64,000 nucleotides of DNA. Source: Nyssa sinensis. Lineage: Eukaryota; Streptophyta; Magnoliopsida; Cornales; Nyssaceae. The position numbers were made by a program, and so were the translations under genes. The notes beneath the pieces are model-generated. The model was not told where the DNA came from. It searched no databases and saw only the letters and a list, made by a program, of their open reading frames with translations. Position 1 is the stretch's first letter. Each line of letters opens with the position of its first letter. Shown here piece by piece: positions 10,606-21,042 of the stretch. The stretch spans positions 13,991,763 to 14,055,762 of the forward strand of contig CM018033.1 of the NCBI GenBank assembly GCA_008638375.1, written 5' to 3'.

Positions 10606-10976
10606 CTTTTTTCTGCATGTTTTGACTTAATAGAAAGAGCAACCTGCCAGTTGTCAAACAAGTTAGGGTACTCTTCAGGATTTGCCAATGATTCTGTAGA
10701 CTTTCTGTTAACCTGCCAATTGGCCCAAATTGCCACGAAGTTAAAAAAGTATTAAGAAATTTCCTTTCCTTTATGGGTAATATAATAGTTACCCTTCTTC
10801 GTCCATTGGATGGATCCAAGTATAAATAAACATATAAATGCAACATTGTTCTTCCCTTGTTGTTTAGCAAGCGAAGGAAGTTTTGAAATTCCTTCAGTAT
10901 CACCAAGAGCAGAATAGAGGAGCAATAGCCCACTTAAGTCCATTCCATGTAATAGACATTCCTCAGCCATTTCTAA
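10606..10976 (-). pseudogene. Coatomer beta'-subunit (COPB2-like) fragment
   Basis: Beta'-COP is a COPI vesicle coat subunit at the Golgi. Piece one starts at 10976 after a GATGCAG acceptor and reads LEMAEECLLHGMDLSGLLLL, YSALGDTEGIS, then AKQQGKNNVAFICLF. Piece two (about 10740-10606) reads FVAIWANWQV, then ESLANPEEYPNLFDNW, QVALSIKSKHAEK. Both match the alpha-solenoid part of plant beta'-COP. Between them the family has a segment of about 35 residues that is missing here, replaced by some 70 bases without similarity. Both pieces are free of stops, which suggests a younger copy than BADC or the kinase. The WD40 domain and the rest of the gene are absent. Confidence 0.8.
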
Positions 10977-11059
10977 CTGCATCATCAAATCAAGTCTATA
11001 TATAGAGGTGTTGTATATAGAACTTAAAAGGCCATACATGACTCTAAGCATCATTTAAT

Positions 11060-12497
11060 CATAGGCTTGCAACTCTAAATAATGATATTTACAAAAGAAA
11101 AACAAAGCAAAGAAACAATAGAAAAAATAATTCATCTATAATTCATGAAAAAATAGGAATATGATGGTACATTACTTTAAGAATATAAACATTGCTCCAC
11201 AATAATCTTTTAACTGAATGACTTTTGAACAAAGTTGATAAATTACCTAATCATATAATCAAAATGTAATCTCAGAGCACTCTGAAAGATGCAAATGGAA
11301 TCAGTTTATACCATAAGATTTGAAATTAGAATTTAGTATCCCTTGGAATGAGATATTGCGGTAAATGGCGCTAGCAGAAGAAATGATAACAACAAGAAAC
11401 TCTGTCCTGAAATCCAAAAAATGAAGCTACAAATGCAGCAAAAGAGACTGATTTCAAATTTTATTGCTATGAAACAAATGTGTGTATTTCAAATGCAGAA
11501 TCATGTTTTCCTATGCTCTTGAACACCTTACTAGTGTGGAACATCTCATCAACATGATTGCCCAACTAAGAAAATTAATGCAATCAATTCTTGATTTCAT
11601 TACGTTGTGTAACCTTTTTAGTCATTCTAACTGCTCTCCTATTTTCTCCTTATACATAACCTCTTTTCTATATTTTTTCCATAACATTCATAATACATTT
11701 CTAAGTTCCAAGATGCAACACTTTAAACAAGCAGTCAGCCATTAAGAAACTATAAAATAGAATTTCAATGATGTGTGTGGATTCGAGTTGATGAAAGTTT
11801 GCTTTCAGATTGAATATAGATAATTTGTTAAATAACTATTTAAAAAATGAGTTGAGACGGGTTTCAATTTATTACTGTATATTCATTTTTTTTCTCTCCA
11901 TAGATTGTCTGGTTGCTGAGCAGGTCGCAATTTAGTTAACCATATTTATGTATTGCCAATTGAATCACAACATTAAATAAAATCTTATTATATAAATGTA
12001 ACATGTCTAAATTAACTCACCAAAAAAAAAACATGTCTAAATTAACCAATGACACTACCAAGTGATGAAATAATAATCCAATCATGGATTAAACCAGTAG
12101 CCAGGATCAACAGAAAAAATCTTTAAAATACCTGACCATCCCATTTTTAATGATTCTACAAGTACACTGCTTCCTTTGCATTATAACTAGGAAAAATTAG
12201 ACAAGTTAATTACCCATCCATTTCTGGCATCTGTAAATCCATTTCTAGGCGTATATTGCAATTCATGACAAGTTTTCATTCACTACCTCTAAGCTATTTT
12301 TAGTTTTATATTTACTCATTTAATTATTTTTTTGCAGTGGCCCAGGCCAAACCCAACAGTTTTCAAGCAATAATTGACACATTTCATATTAGTGTTAATT
12401 TTAAATATTTAATTCCAACTTTTTTCGAGAGCACTAAATAAGGCATTCTGGGTTACCAGATACCTTATTATAATAATCACCAATGCATTAAACTCAC
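11060..12497. other. AT-rich stretch without recognised genes
   Basis: I see no coding region, RNA gene or clear repeat here. The plus-strand frame at 11482-11745 has no family features. A short direct repeat (aaaaaaacatgtctaaatta) occurs near 12001-12045. This segment lies inside the gene-fragment block and may be intron or filler of it. Confidence 0.4.
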
Positions 12498-12600
12498 CTA
12501 TTTCAATCTTTTTAAAGGCCCATCCATGGTTTTGGTAGTTATGTTGTGGACCATATTCCGGCCGTCTAAACTGCTCCGCCAATTAATTGTCAGGGCACTG
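12498..12600 (-). other. Unrecognised exon-like fragment
   Basis: A 103-base segment is bordered by a pyrimidine-rich acceptor (TTCTTCTCTAG) at 12601 and a GTGAGT donor at 12497. One frame is open until its last codon (INWRSSLDGRNMVHN, TTKTMDGPL). Another frame (EQFRRPEYGPQHNYQNHGW) has one TAA. I do not recognise either. The same strand and exon-like borders as its neighbours suggest another captured gene piece. Confidence 0.3.
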
Positions 12601-13490
12601 CTAGAGAAGAAAATTCAAAAGTGAGGTTAGCAAGATGATGATGTGGGGTGTGGGCCCACAAGCTGAGTATCATTCAAGTGATCTGTCAGTGGACGAACCA
12701 AGCAGATTCTCTCAGGCTGACTTGGTGGTTGAGGAAAATTAGTCTAGTGGGACGATAGCATAATCCTACCATCCTAACTTTTTTCTGTGGCTGAGGCCTC
12801 TCATGAGTCATGGACATCCATGCACTGAGAACCCTTTTCAAAAGCTTTTGTCTAGCTGAGCTACAGAATAGCAGAGCTGTGATACTGTCAAGCATCGATT
12901 CTAAGGGTACCTATCCATTCTTTGTACTCAAGAGTCACATACACATGCATCGTGCCAAAAAAGATTTTAGGGAACCTCAAAACTTGCCGCCCAGGACCTG
13001 AAAGTGAAGGAAGAAGAAGCTCGTATAAAATATCACCCTCTCACCAGGAATAATTTACCAACCCAACTCAGAATAATTTCCTAACTATTTAGTATCTTGT
13101 TTCTTCATTCTAATATCGTTAACTCTGGAAAATCAAGGCATAAATGATCCAAATAAATCAGTCAGGCCCCAATTATAATATGAAAGAGCAATTAACGGTT
13201 CCCAAGGTTCATGATCTTACCATTGGGATGATTGAGTAATTTTTCACAATTAGAAGTCCAGAAGATGGGCCTACATCAAGTGTAACAGTAAAAGCCACCA
13301 TAATGTCCATTCAACTAATGCAAATTGGTCAAAAATTTCAAATTATAACCAAAATTCTTTAGTCCATTCATCCAAAATTAATACCAAATTGATTTTTTTA
13401 ATACGATGAAGCAATTATATGATGGTTGAATTTTTGTTTTATTTTTTCATTGCTGAATTTGAAATGAATCAAATGATACTTACAATTTGT
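12601..13490. other. No recognised gene; intergenic or captured sequence
   Basis: The segment around 12690-13010 has a more balanced base composition than its surroundings and overlapping open frames on both strands (for example PKIFFGTMHVYVTLEYKEW on the minus strand). No family is recognised. The 13020-13490 part is AT-rich and would be the 3' flank of the DUF1677 gene. Confidence 0.35.
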
Positions 13491-13494
13491 TCTT

Positions 13495-14007
13495 TCATTT
13501 GCATTCGTTACCCTCTTTCATGCAATTATATGACGATGAATCAACTAAAGACACAGTAGGAATACAACTTTCGGATCGAGTAAATAACGCACGATTAATC
13601 TCTCCGATCTTCTTCGTAGGCGACCTCAATGATCTTGGAGAATCAAGACTTCGCTTGAGAATCTGCCTCATGGCAGAGATCAAATGAACTGTTGGACTCG
13701 AAAATGGGCTAGCTAATTTGAACTTCTTGCAAAAGTTAATGTGTTGAGTTAACGCCTTTTCGGTGCCGATCAGCCTTTCACATCTCACAATCTCGTCTTT
13801 CATGGCTACGGCACAGAGGCCACAGATCCATTTGCCTTGATATCGTTGGCAAATTCGGTTTATGTATTCCAGCGTACACTCCTCTGTTAATCCGCAACAA
13901 TCACATTTCACGAACTCCACTTCGATTTGAGCTGCCAGTTTGGATACAACAGATTGTGATTCTGTCGCAGACATCACCGTTGGATCACTCATAACTGTTG
14001 CAGACAT
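13495..14007 (-). CDS. DUF1677 family protein, single exon, apparently intact
   Basis: This codes for 170 residues from the ATG at 14007; the frame could be opened one codon earlier only by a GTG, which a plant would not use. Residues 34-66 carry the family signature: KCDCCGLTEECT, then RYQGKWICGLC, with C35, C37, C38, C44, C62 and C65 as likely metal ligands. The C-terminal half (SAMRQILKRSLDSPRSLRSP) is basic and serine rich, as in this plant-specific family. The molecular function of DUF1677 is not known. Length fits the family (about 110-200 residues) and there are no stops or frame breaks. The N-terminus repeats MSATV/TVMSAT, so Met6 or Met12 could also start. It lies in line with broken gene fragments on the same strand, so whether it is a native gene or a whole captured one is open. 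Confidence 0.85.
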   Translation of the reverse strand: MSATVMSDPTVMSATESQSVVSKLAAQIEVEFVKCDCCGLTEECTLEYINRICQRYQGKWICGLCAVAMKDEIVRCERLIGTEKALTQHINFCKKFKLASPFSSPTVHLISAMRQILKRSLDSPRSLRSPTKKIGEINRALFTRSESCIPTVSLVDSSSYNCMKEGNECK

Positions 14008-14360
14008 CACTGAAACCCTAAAGAGTATTTAAAACAGCATACAAAAAACTCATTAGTAATTTGAAAAATCAAATAAAACAAAATTAAGATGTAATTCACC
14101 AATTTATAAGAAATTGGAAAACAATTCAAGAGAATTACCAGTAGAATCACATCAAAATGAATCAATTTGCTCTTTTAATCTTTCCGCTTCAGCTATTTTG
14201 GTCTGCTATATAATCTTCTTTTATCTCTCTTTTTCCCACTCTCCTTCTTCAACCTTGGCTTCTTCAGAGATAGAAAATTTATATATCAAAGACATTTCAG
14301 AAGACACCCACTTGACCAATCTGTAGTGTCCCAATCTTCTGGGTATTTTGGATAGAATAC

Positions 14361-15124
14361 CTTGACAGCCTCTTGCATAAAAAGAACAGAAATCAACATA
14401 CCAAAAAGTTCCCCTGCAATTCTTGTAAATCTATTGATAACAGTGCAAACATTGAAAATTGCCAGAAGAAAGAGCAGGAGAGCAGGAGAGCAGTCCAGAC
14501 ACAAACCCTGCAAAGGTTATATCAAGAAATTCAAAATCCCTTGTAAAGAAATTTAGACATGGAAATGAGGTTGATTCCTCTTACCATCCAACCTAAGCCA
14601 ACTACAGCTCTTGTCCAAGATCTGCGGTTCCTTTGCAGAAATTGTAAAGGTAAGTGTACATTATAACTGTGGGCTCTGCAACACCTAATATCATAAAAGG
14701 CTATCCACCAAATACTGGATGTATGATGCTACATATAGCAGTAGAAGTCAAAGTTTCTACTGTGCTCAAGCTTCCATCTGTAGAGAACTAAAATTTCTCA
14801 AACCCATCCATGCCAATTCCCATTGCTGAATGCACGAAAAAATGAAAATCAGATACATTGCTTCAAAGAATAAAAAATAATACAAAACATCCATAATGCT
14901 TCTTATGATTCATTCAAATTATTTGACCATATGAAGGACAACCAGTGTCAATTGGAGGGAAAGTGAAATAAAGGTAAGTGTACATTATAACTATGGGCTC
15001 TGCAACACCTAATATCATAAAAGGCTGTCCACCAAATACTGAATGTATGATGCCACATATAGCAGTAGAAGTCAAAGTTTCTACTGTGCTCAAGCTTCCA
15101 TCTGTAGAGAACTAAAATTTCTCA
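14361..15124 (-). pseudogene. BOR-type boron transporter fragment, exon duplicated
   Basis: BOR proteins export borate across the plasma membrane. In sense order there are two tandem copies of one exon: copy B about 15124-14970 and copy A 14800-14585. A further exon follows at 14507-14361. The duplicated exon reads [45 protein letters not shown]; the next reads [35 protein letters not shown]. These are transmembrane segments 2-4 of the family. Copy A has a stop in FGGxP and two more near its end; both copies have a stop before STDG. In the last exon an 8-base unit (CTCTCCTG) is doubled at about 14491-14472 and shifts the frame. Splice borders are kept (GTAAGA, GTATTC donors). Nothing of the rest of the transporter is seen. 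Confidence 0.82.
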
Positions 15125-15293
15125 AACCCATCCATGGCAATTCCCATTGCTGAATGAACGAAAAAATGAAAATCAGATACATCGCTTCAAAGAATAAAAA
15201 ATAATACAGAACATCTACAATGCTTCTTATGATTCATTCAAATTATTTGACCATATGAAGGACAACTAGTGTCAATTGGAGGGAAAGTGAACG
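14646..15293. repeat. Tandem duplication, two units of 324 bases
   Basis: Unit 1 is 14646-14969 and unit 2 is 14970-15293, nearly identical through their whole length. Each contains the boron-transporter exon and the flanking intron. Unit 2 keeps more family-typical residues (CGIIHS, FGGQP), so unit 1 has decayed further or the exon was duplicated before capture. Confidence 0.9.
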
Positions 15294-15910
15294 ATAGGCC
15301 ACAGCAATTCCACATCCATGCAAACTTTCTTAGCATGAGAAATATAGCAAAAACTCTGTTCTACTATGCAGTCAATCCAAAGCCCAAATAAAGGAAGAGA
15401 ATTGTTAGAGTGGGATAGGAAAGGGCAAAGAGTAAAGTGAAAAGAGTGGGAATAGAAAAGGGCAAAGAGTAAAGAGAAGAGAGTGGGAATAAGAAAGGAC
15501 AAGGAATAAAAGGAATTTTTGTCAAGTAGAAGTGTAAAACAATTTAGAAGAAAACATGTAAGTGGATCCATACATTTATAGGTAGTATAGATATAGATAT
15601 AGATATACAAATATATTAAATTTATATATTAAGATAATTTTAATAATTATACTTATATTTTATTATTTATCACTAGATAATAAAAAATATATATTTTTCT
15701 TGTTATTTTCTTAATTTTTAATAATTATGAGACAAAAAAGACCAAAATGCTGATAAAGGTTAAAATAGTAATTTAAAATGCCTCACCCAACTTGTTTTCC
15801 TTATTTGGACGAGGCCTCGTGATCTGGATCGTCATTGCTTGCCTAGTTAGGATGAAAACCCATTTCCTTGGGGGTCCGCACCAACTACTACCAAGATTCT
15901 CTCCTCTTAG

Positions 15911-15942
<32 letters not shown>

Positions 15943-16880
15943 TTGTTTTGTATTGTTTTATCAATGGAAGAAAGAATTTTATATATTGATATGAAAGTAA
16001 AGAAACTAACTTCAAACATCCACTTTTTCCTAATCTCCCAACCAAGATGGGGATACTTTATCCAAACTAGCAAGACCATCAGCCACACCATTGTTCATTG
16101 TTCATACACCCCACATGCTGAAAGCCAACAACACCAACCTCCACACTAAACTGCCTGGGGGTGGAAGGTAGAGGCATTTTGAAGGAAAGAGATCAAAGAG
16201 AATATATTCATTATCACTCTTACCTCCGCAAAACGAAAGCCATATATCTATACATATATAGTTCAAGACCCTCGCCTCCATGATTAAAGTAGAGTTCACA
16301 TGATTTCTATAACAGCTAGCTAGCCACTGCCAATAGCTACCCCCTTATCATCACGAACCACACTCCCCACTCCACCTGAGAAAGAATACTTACACTACGT
16401 ATTATTTAAGCATAAGAAATGGATGCATAAACAAGTAGAATCTAACGTGACGTAACCACTGTTGACGGTACAGACATCTGCCGCATCCCACCGCTACACT
16501 TTGATTCAGCAAGTTTTTTGGCTGAAAATTACGCTAGAGTCACTGTTTGATCTGGATGAGTTGCACCTTGCAAAAACAAAACTTCGTTGCCAACCTTCCA
16601 AATCTACCAAAGAAAAAAAACTGCATTTTGAGATTGGAGATCTGCATCCTCTTGGTTACTCCATTTATTAAGTAGCTCTTGCCACCAATCAATGAAACAA
16701 TCCCTTGTGATCCACAATTTATCTACCTACAAAATGTAGCTGTACTTGCACAAAATCAACCCACACGTCCAAGAGTGACACCTGGCATAAACAAGAGAAA
16801 ATGGCCAAACTGCTCCCATAAGATGGCATCATAACGAAAGAACTAGGGTAGAAAACCTCTTCCTTCTCTTCTCAGATCAA
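15294..16880. other. Non-coding spacer with microsatellites
   Basis: It holds a 36-37 base minisatellite (15407-15514) and (AT)n at about 15912-15938. Short frames such as 16462-16671 show no family features. The left part of the Tat copy 2 LTR probably begins somewhere after 16300, but I cannot place its start. Confidence 0.4.
15407..15514. repeat. Minisatellite, 36-37 bases x 3
   Basis: Three units starting at 15407, 15443 and 15480 begin with agagtggga and contain aagggcaaagagtaaag. They are purine-only over long runs. Confidence 0.75.
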
Positions 16881-17286
16881 TTCGACAACATCACTCCATA
16901 CTAATAACATGATTGACCAATTCCAGCCCATAAAACATAGGTTGATTTAGTGGGATTCCAATCCCCCAACAAATCAAGGAGCTCAATCGAGCATGATGCC
17001 AGTCATGGCATGATATTCTTCTACGATAGTGGAATCAACTGGGATCAAAGGAGCCATCTCCAGGGACACGACCAATTATTTAAATACTAGAACCACTGGT
17101 TCAAAGGTATGCCAAACTTAGTATTCATCTTCTTGCTTTATCTAAGCTTTCAAACTAGCTCATCACTAACTTGATCATCGGAGACTCCTTGGTTGGCACT
17201 ACACCGATGCCGATTAACCAACTCTGATAGCTACTATTCTATTTTGCAGGAGAACACTCGTTTGTGAAGGATTCTTCCCTAAAAAA
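16881..17286 (+). repeat. 3' part of the 5' LTR of Tat copy 2
   Basis: A possible TATA region (ttatttaaatac, about 17074-17085) is followed by the Tat-type U5 motif ttgatcatcggag (17171-17183). The LTR ends just before the primer-binding-like site at 17287. The left limit given is arbitrary. Confidence 0.45.
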
Positions 17287-17305
17287 TTGGTGCTTTCATT
17301 AAGAG
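17287..17305 (+). other. Primer-binding-like site of Tat copy 2
   Basis: The sequence ttggtgctttcattaagag follows the LTR end, and leaders of this form are common after the 5' LTR of Tat elements. The primer tRNA is not assigned. Confidence 0.45.
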
Positions 17306-17373
17306 TTCAAGTCTTAAACTCGAGAACCATTCCCACCACTCTATCCTATTTTACTAGTGCTACTAGCAGCAAA

Positions 17374-18800
17374 AATGTTTGGTAACAATGGAAGAAGAGG
17401 ATGAGGGCAAGGCGGGGCATCCACTGAAGCCTCACATACAGAAAACTTCAGGGCCACATGATTTGGAGCAGCAGAACAATCCCTAGGACCCGCCACCTCT
17501 TGTGGAAGCCCAACAAGATTTAGCCGCCTTCTTTATCCATCAGCTCAGAAAGATTGAGGAGTTCATGTAGCCACTCTAGCGATAGATCACCGAGGTTCAC
17601 CATCAGCAACCTATTGTAAATCGTCAAGAAAGAACTGCAACCAATGTCTGTGTCGGTGATGACATGACTTAACAGGAGTGACCTACAACCCATAAGGGTC
17701 GAATAATAACCACAATCAGCTGCGATGAAGCCTCAATCTCCTAGCGACAGGTCATTTCGCTGGAAAGAGAGATTGAAGGAATCCTTGATCAAAAGATCAA
17801 AGAGAATAATAGGCTCCAGCCCTATGGGCAGTTGGAACAAGATATAATCAACTCCACAAAGAGTCCACTCTCAAGGAGATTTTGGAAAAATAGCCCCCAA
17901 AGACATTTGTGCTACCCAAATTAAAGTATGATGGGGACACGATAGATCCAATCAATCACATTTGCCAATTTCAATAAGTTATGGCCGTTTATAAAGGAGA
18001 AGACTTTTTACTTTACAGAATCTTTCCGTCTAATCTAGAGGGTATTGCAATGAACTGGTACCACAGTCTAACACCCGGTTCAACCCAGGGCTTCTCCTGA
18101 CCTATGCTCTATTTCCTAAACACAATACTCAACTTGTCAAGAGATCATAATAGATCCAGAACACTTCTTCACTATTCAGATGAGGCATAACAAGTCCCTT
18201 CGGGAATATGTGAAGAGATTTAAACAAAAGATGGTGAGCATTGGCCAATGCGACGAAAAACTCGCCATGTTAGATTTTAGAAAAAGAATGATGGCTACGC
18301 ACCCTGTTCTTTGACTCATTGGTAAAAAAGAAGTCGGATAACATGGCAGAGGTGTTAATCCAAGTGTAGAGGCACATCATGCTTGAAGAAGAGCCTGGTG
18401 CTTTAGTCTTTGGACAAATGCATCGAAAAGGAATCAAGAACCGTCCAGAGACCAGTAAGGCGACAGAACATAAATCACGATCATCTAAGAAGAAGAGAGA
18501 GGACCAACTCGCAAAAAACGGTTATACTCCTCCTACTCTTCCTACACCAAGTAAAAAATCAACCCTGGGTCAAAAGACCTCCCTCGATAAAAAGGGACTT
18601 GGTGAAAAGAAACCTAGAGAAATATTATTCTTTCCACTAAGACCACGAGCATAACACCTGAGATTGTAAAGCCTTATGAGAACACATTAAATAATTGATT
18701 TCGCGGGGATACCTGAGAGAGTTTATCCAAAAATATGTTTGAAGTATTGGCCACCGGAAAATCGGCGTTCCCCATCACCACTAGGCGAAGAGCTTTAGAT
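17374..18800 (+). pseudogene. Gag of Tat copy 2 (many stops)
   Basis: A start at 17374 (MFGNNGRRG) is followed almost at once by TGA. Recognisable blocks are KLKYDGDTIDPINHICQF and MNWYHSLTPGS near 17915-18090, and a decayed zinc knuckle near 18610-18660 (YSFH, then HEHNT and DCKAL with stops between). The order matches Tat gag. No long frame is left. Confidence 0.7.
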
Positions 18801-19037
18801 AGTAGACACTATCCTGGCAAGAACGCTATCTAAGGGAACAACAAATAAAGAAAAATACATATATATACTATAAGAACGCTAGGGAGGTATCCTTGGCAGA
18901 AGTCCTAGGGATGTTCATGCCCATTAGCAACTAGGATCTAACCTTTTCTACTAAGGATCCACAGCAAATACATCTGCGACATTATGATGCCTTAGTTATC
19001 TCAGTCCAAATAACTAATTGTTTGGTCTTACCGAGCA

Positions 19038-19268
19038 TTGGTGGACAATGGTAGTGCAATGAACCTTCTGTTCATGCATGCACTAGAGAAGATAGGTCTG
19101 AATATGGACTACCTTACCTTTAGGGAAGAGCCATTGGTAAGCAACATTGAAGGAGTAAAATACTTAAAGGGCAGTATAACACTACTCGTAGTGGTTGACC
19201 CAACTAACTTGATGACGGAATGCTTCATGGTCAATGCACCGTCCCCATATAATGTCATCCTAAGGTGA
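19038..19268 (+). pseudogene. Protease of Tat copy 2
   Basis: A 76-codon frame reads MVDNGSAMNLLF at its start and APSPYNVIL at its end. It aligns with the Tat protease, but the catalytic triplet DTG is DNG. The following R-PWL block is broken by a frame change. Confidence 0.7.
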
Positions 19269-19679
19269 ACTTGGATCCACTAGATGGGCACAATGCCCTC
19301 AAATCTACACCAAACTCTAAAACTCTCTACTTTCGACAGAAAAAGGATGACTCCCAATAGAACACACCATTCGGGGTGACCAAGGAGCTTCTAAGAGTTG
19401 CACCATTGTAGGACATAAAGAGTCCAAGAAAGTAGCTCTGACATCTATTCCCACCTGGGAAACAAAGGGTGTAATGGAAACAAACTAGTAGCTACAGAAC
19501 TGGAATATAAGAAATAACGACTTTTCGGAGTTGGACCCCACAGATGAAGTAACCCAAACGAATCCAACAAAAAAAGATATGGAATTAATCCAACTGCGTC
19601 CATGACTAGAGAAGGTATCCTGAATTGGAACGTGGCTCAATAACATATTAATGAATAGTCTCATCTAATTCCTTTGGGA

Positions 19680-20460
19680 AAATCGAGACATATTCGCTTG
19701 GTCCGCCCAAAATATGCTTCGGAATTGACTCTCGAGTCATTTTTCATAGGTTATTCGTGGACCCAGATCGAAAATCAGTCCTCCAAAAGAAGAGACCTTT
19801 CACTCCCAAGTGAAACCAAGCCATAAAAAAGGAAGTAAGGAAGCCATTCAAAGTAGGATTCATTTGAGAAGTAAATTTCCCAAACTGACTCTCCAATGTT
19901 GTTGCAATGCCGAAAAAGAATGAAAAATGGAGGGCCCATGTTAACTTCACGAACCTCAATAAAGCATGCCTTGAAGGACAACTACCCATTGCTAAAAATT
20001 AATCAAATAGTAGATGCCACTTCGGGACATGAACCCCTTAGTTTCATGAATGTTTACTCAAGCTGTCACCAAGTCTTCATGCACAAGCTCGATCAAAAGA
20101 AAACATCCTTCATAACAAAATATGAGACTTTTTGCTATCAGGTCATGCCTTTCAGATTGAAAATCGCAGAGGCTACATACCAAAGGTTGGTCAACATGAT
20201 TTTCCAAGATCAAATAGGGAAAACCATGGAAGTGTACGTAGATGACACGTTGGTGAAGAGTCTGATAAAGGCATATCACTTTGACCACTTATTAGAAGCC
20301 TTCGCCCAACTCCGCAAATATAAAATGAGGCTCAACCTAGAAAAATATACTTTTAGGGTAGCGCAGGAAAAATTTCTTAGGCACTTGGTAACCAAACGAT
20401 GAATCAAAGCGAAACCAGACCAAATCAGAGCCATTCTAGAGATAGAATCTCCCAGGACGA
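19680..20460 (+). pseudogene. Reverse transcriptase of Tat copy 2
   Basis: The open stretch 19896-20402 reads RTSIKHALKDNYPLL, MNVYSSCHQVFMHKLD, FCYQVMPFRLK, then the active site YVDDTLVKS, which is intact here. It continues to KFLRHLVTK and the stop at 20400. GYNQ has decayed to SCHQ and the FGL block to FRL. The upstream part (19640-19895) is in broken frames. RNase H resumes after the inserted TIR element at 21043. Confidence 0.8.
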
Positions 20461-20502
20461 CAAAAAATGTTTAGAGGCTAATAGGACAAGCAGTGACACT
20501 AT

Positions 20503-21042
20503 AGTTAACCCTCTTATAATTAATAGACATGGGAGATCAAAAACTTATTAATTATTAGAATTATTAATTATTAATTTTTCTCATACTTTCATTAACCAAC
20601 AACTGTTTCTTACATGTAAATGATTTTCAGTACAAAAATAAGACTTTATATACAATTTTTCAATGAGTTTTTAATTTTTTCATAAAGAATACAGTAGAAT
20701 ACTCAACTTGTGACATAAAAAACTCCTAATGTCTATTTCAAGTAAAGAAGTTGTGTTTCTTGATATTATAATTTTTCTCATCTACAATACTTTTGACTTC
20801 AATTATATAAAATTAATTGATATAATTACTAAGACATGTCAAAAAGAGGATACATGCAAATAAATATATAACTATTTTATCTCTCTAATAATTAATATTA
20901 TAAAGAGTTTTTTTTTAAATGTATTAATTATTAAGTAATAAAATTATTAATTATCTACTATGGAATCAAGTTAGTTCCTTAAAAATTTATTAATTAGTAG
21001 AGATTATTAACTTATTAAATATTAATTATAAGAGGGTCAGTT
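20503..21042. mobile_element. AT-rich TIR element (MITE-like) inside Tat copy 2
   Basis: Perfect 18-base inverted ends (accctcttataattaata at 20508-20525, its complement at 21020-21037) bound about 510 bases of AT-rich non-coding DNA. The similarity weakens outward. The host reading frame (..GQAVTL before, NRFLSRASD after) is interrupted, so this is an insertion. The target duplication is unclear, so the superfamily is not assigned. Confidence 0.7.

Noticed and set aside
11482..11745. Plus-strand frame of 87 codons
   Set aside because: AT-rich, no motif, no neighbours in the same strand with coding character.
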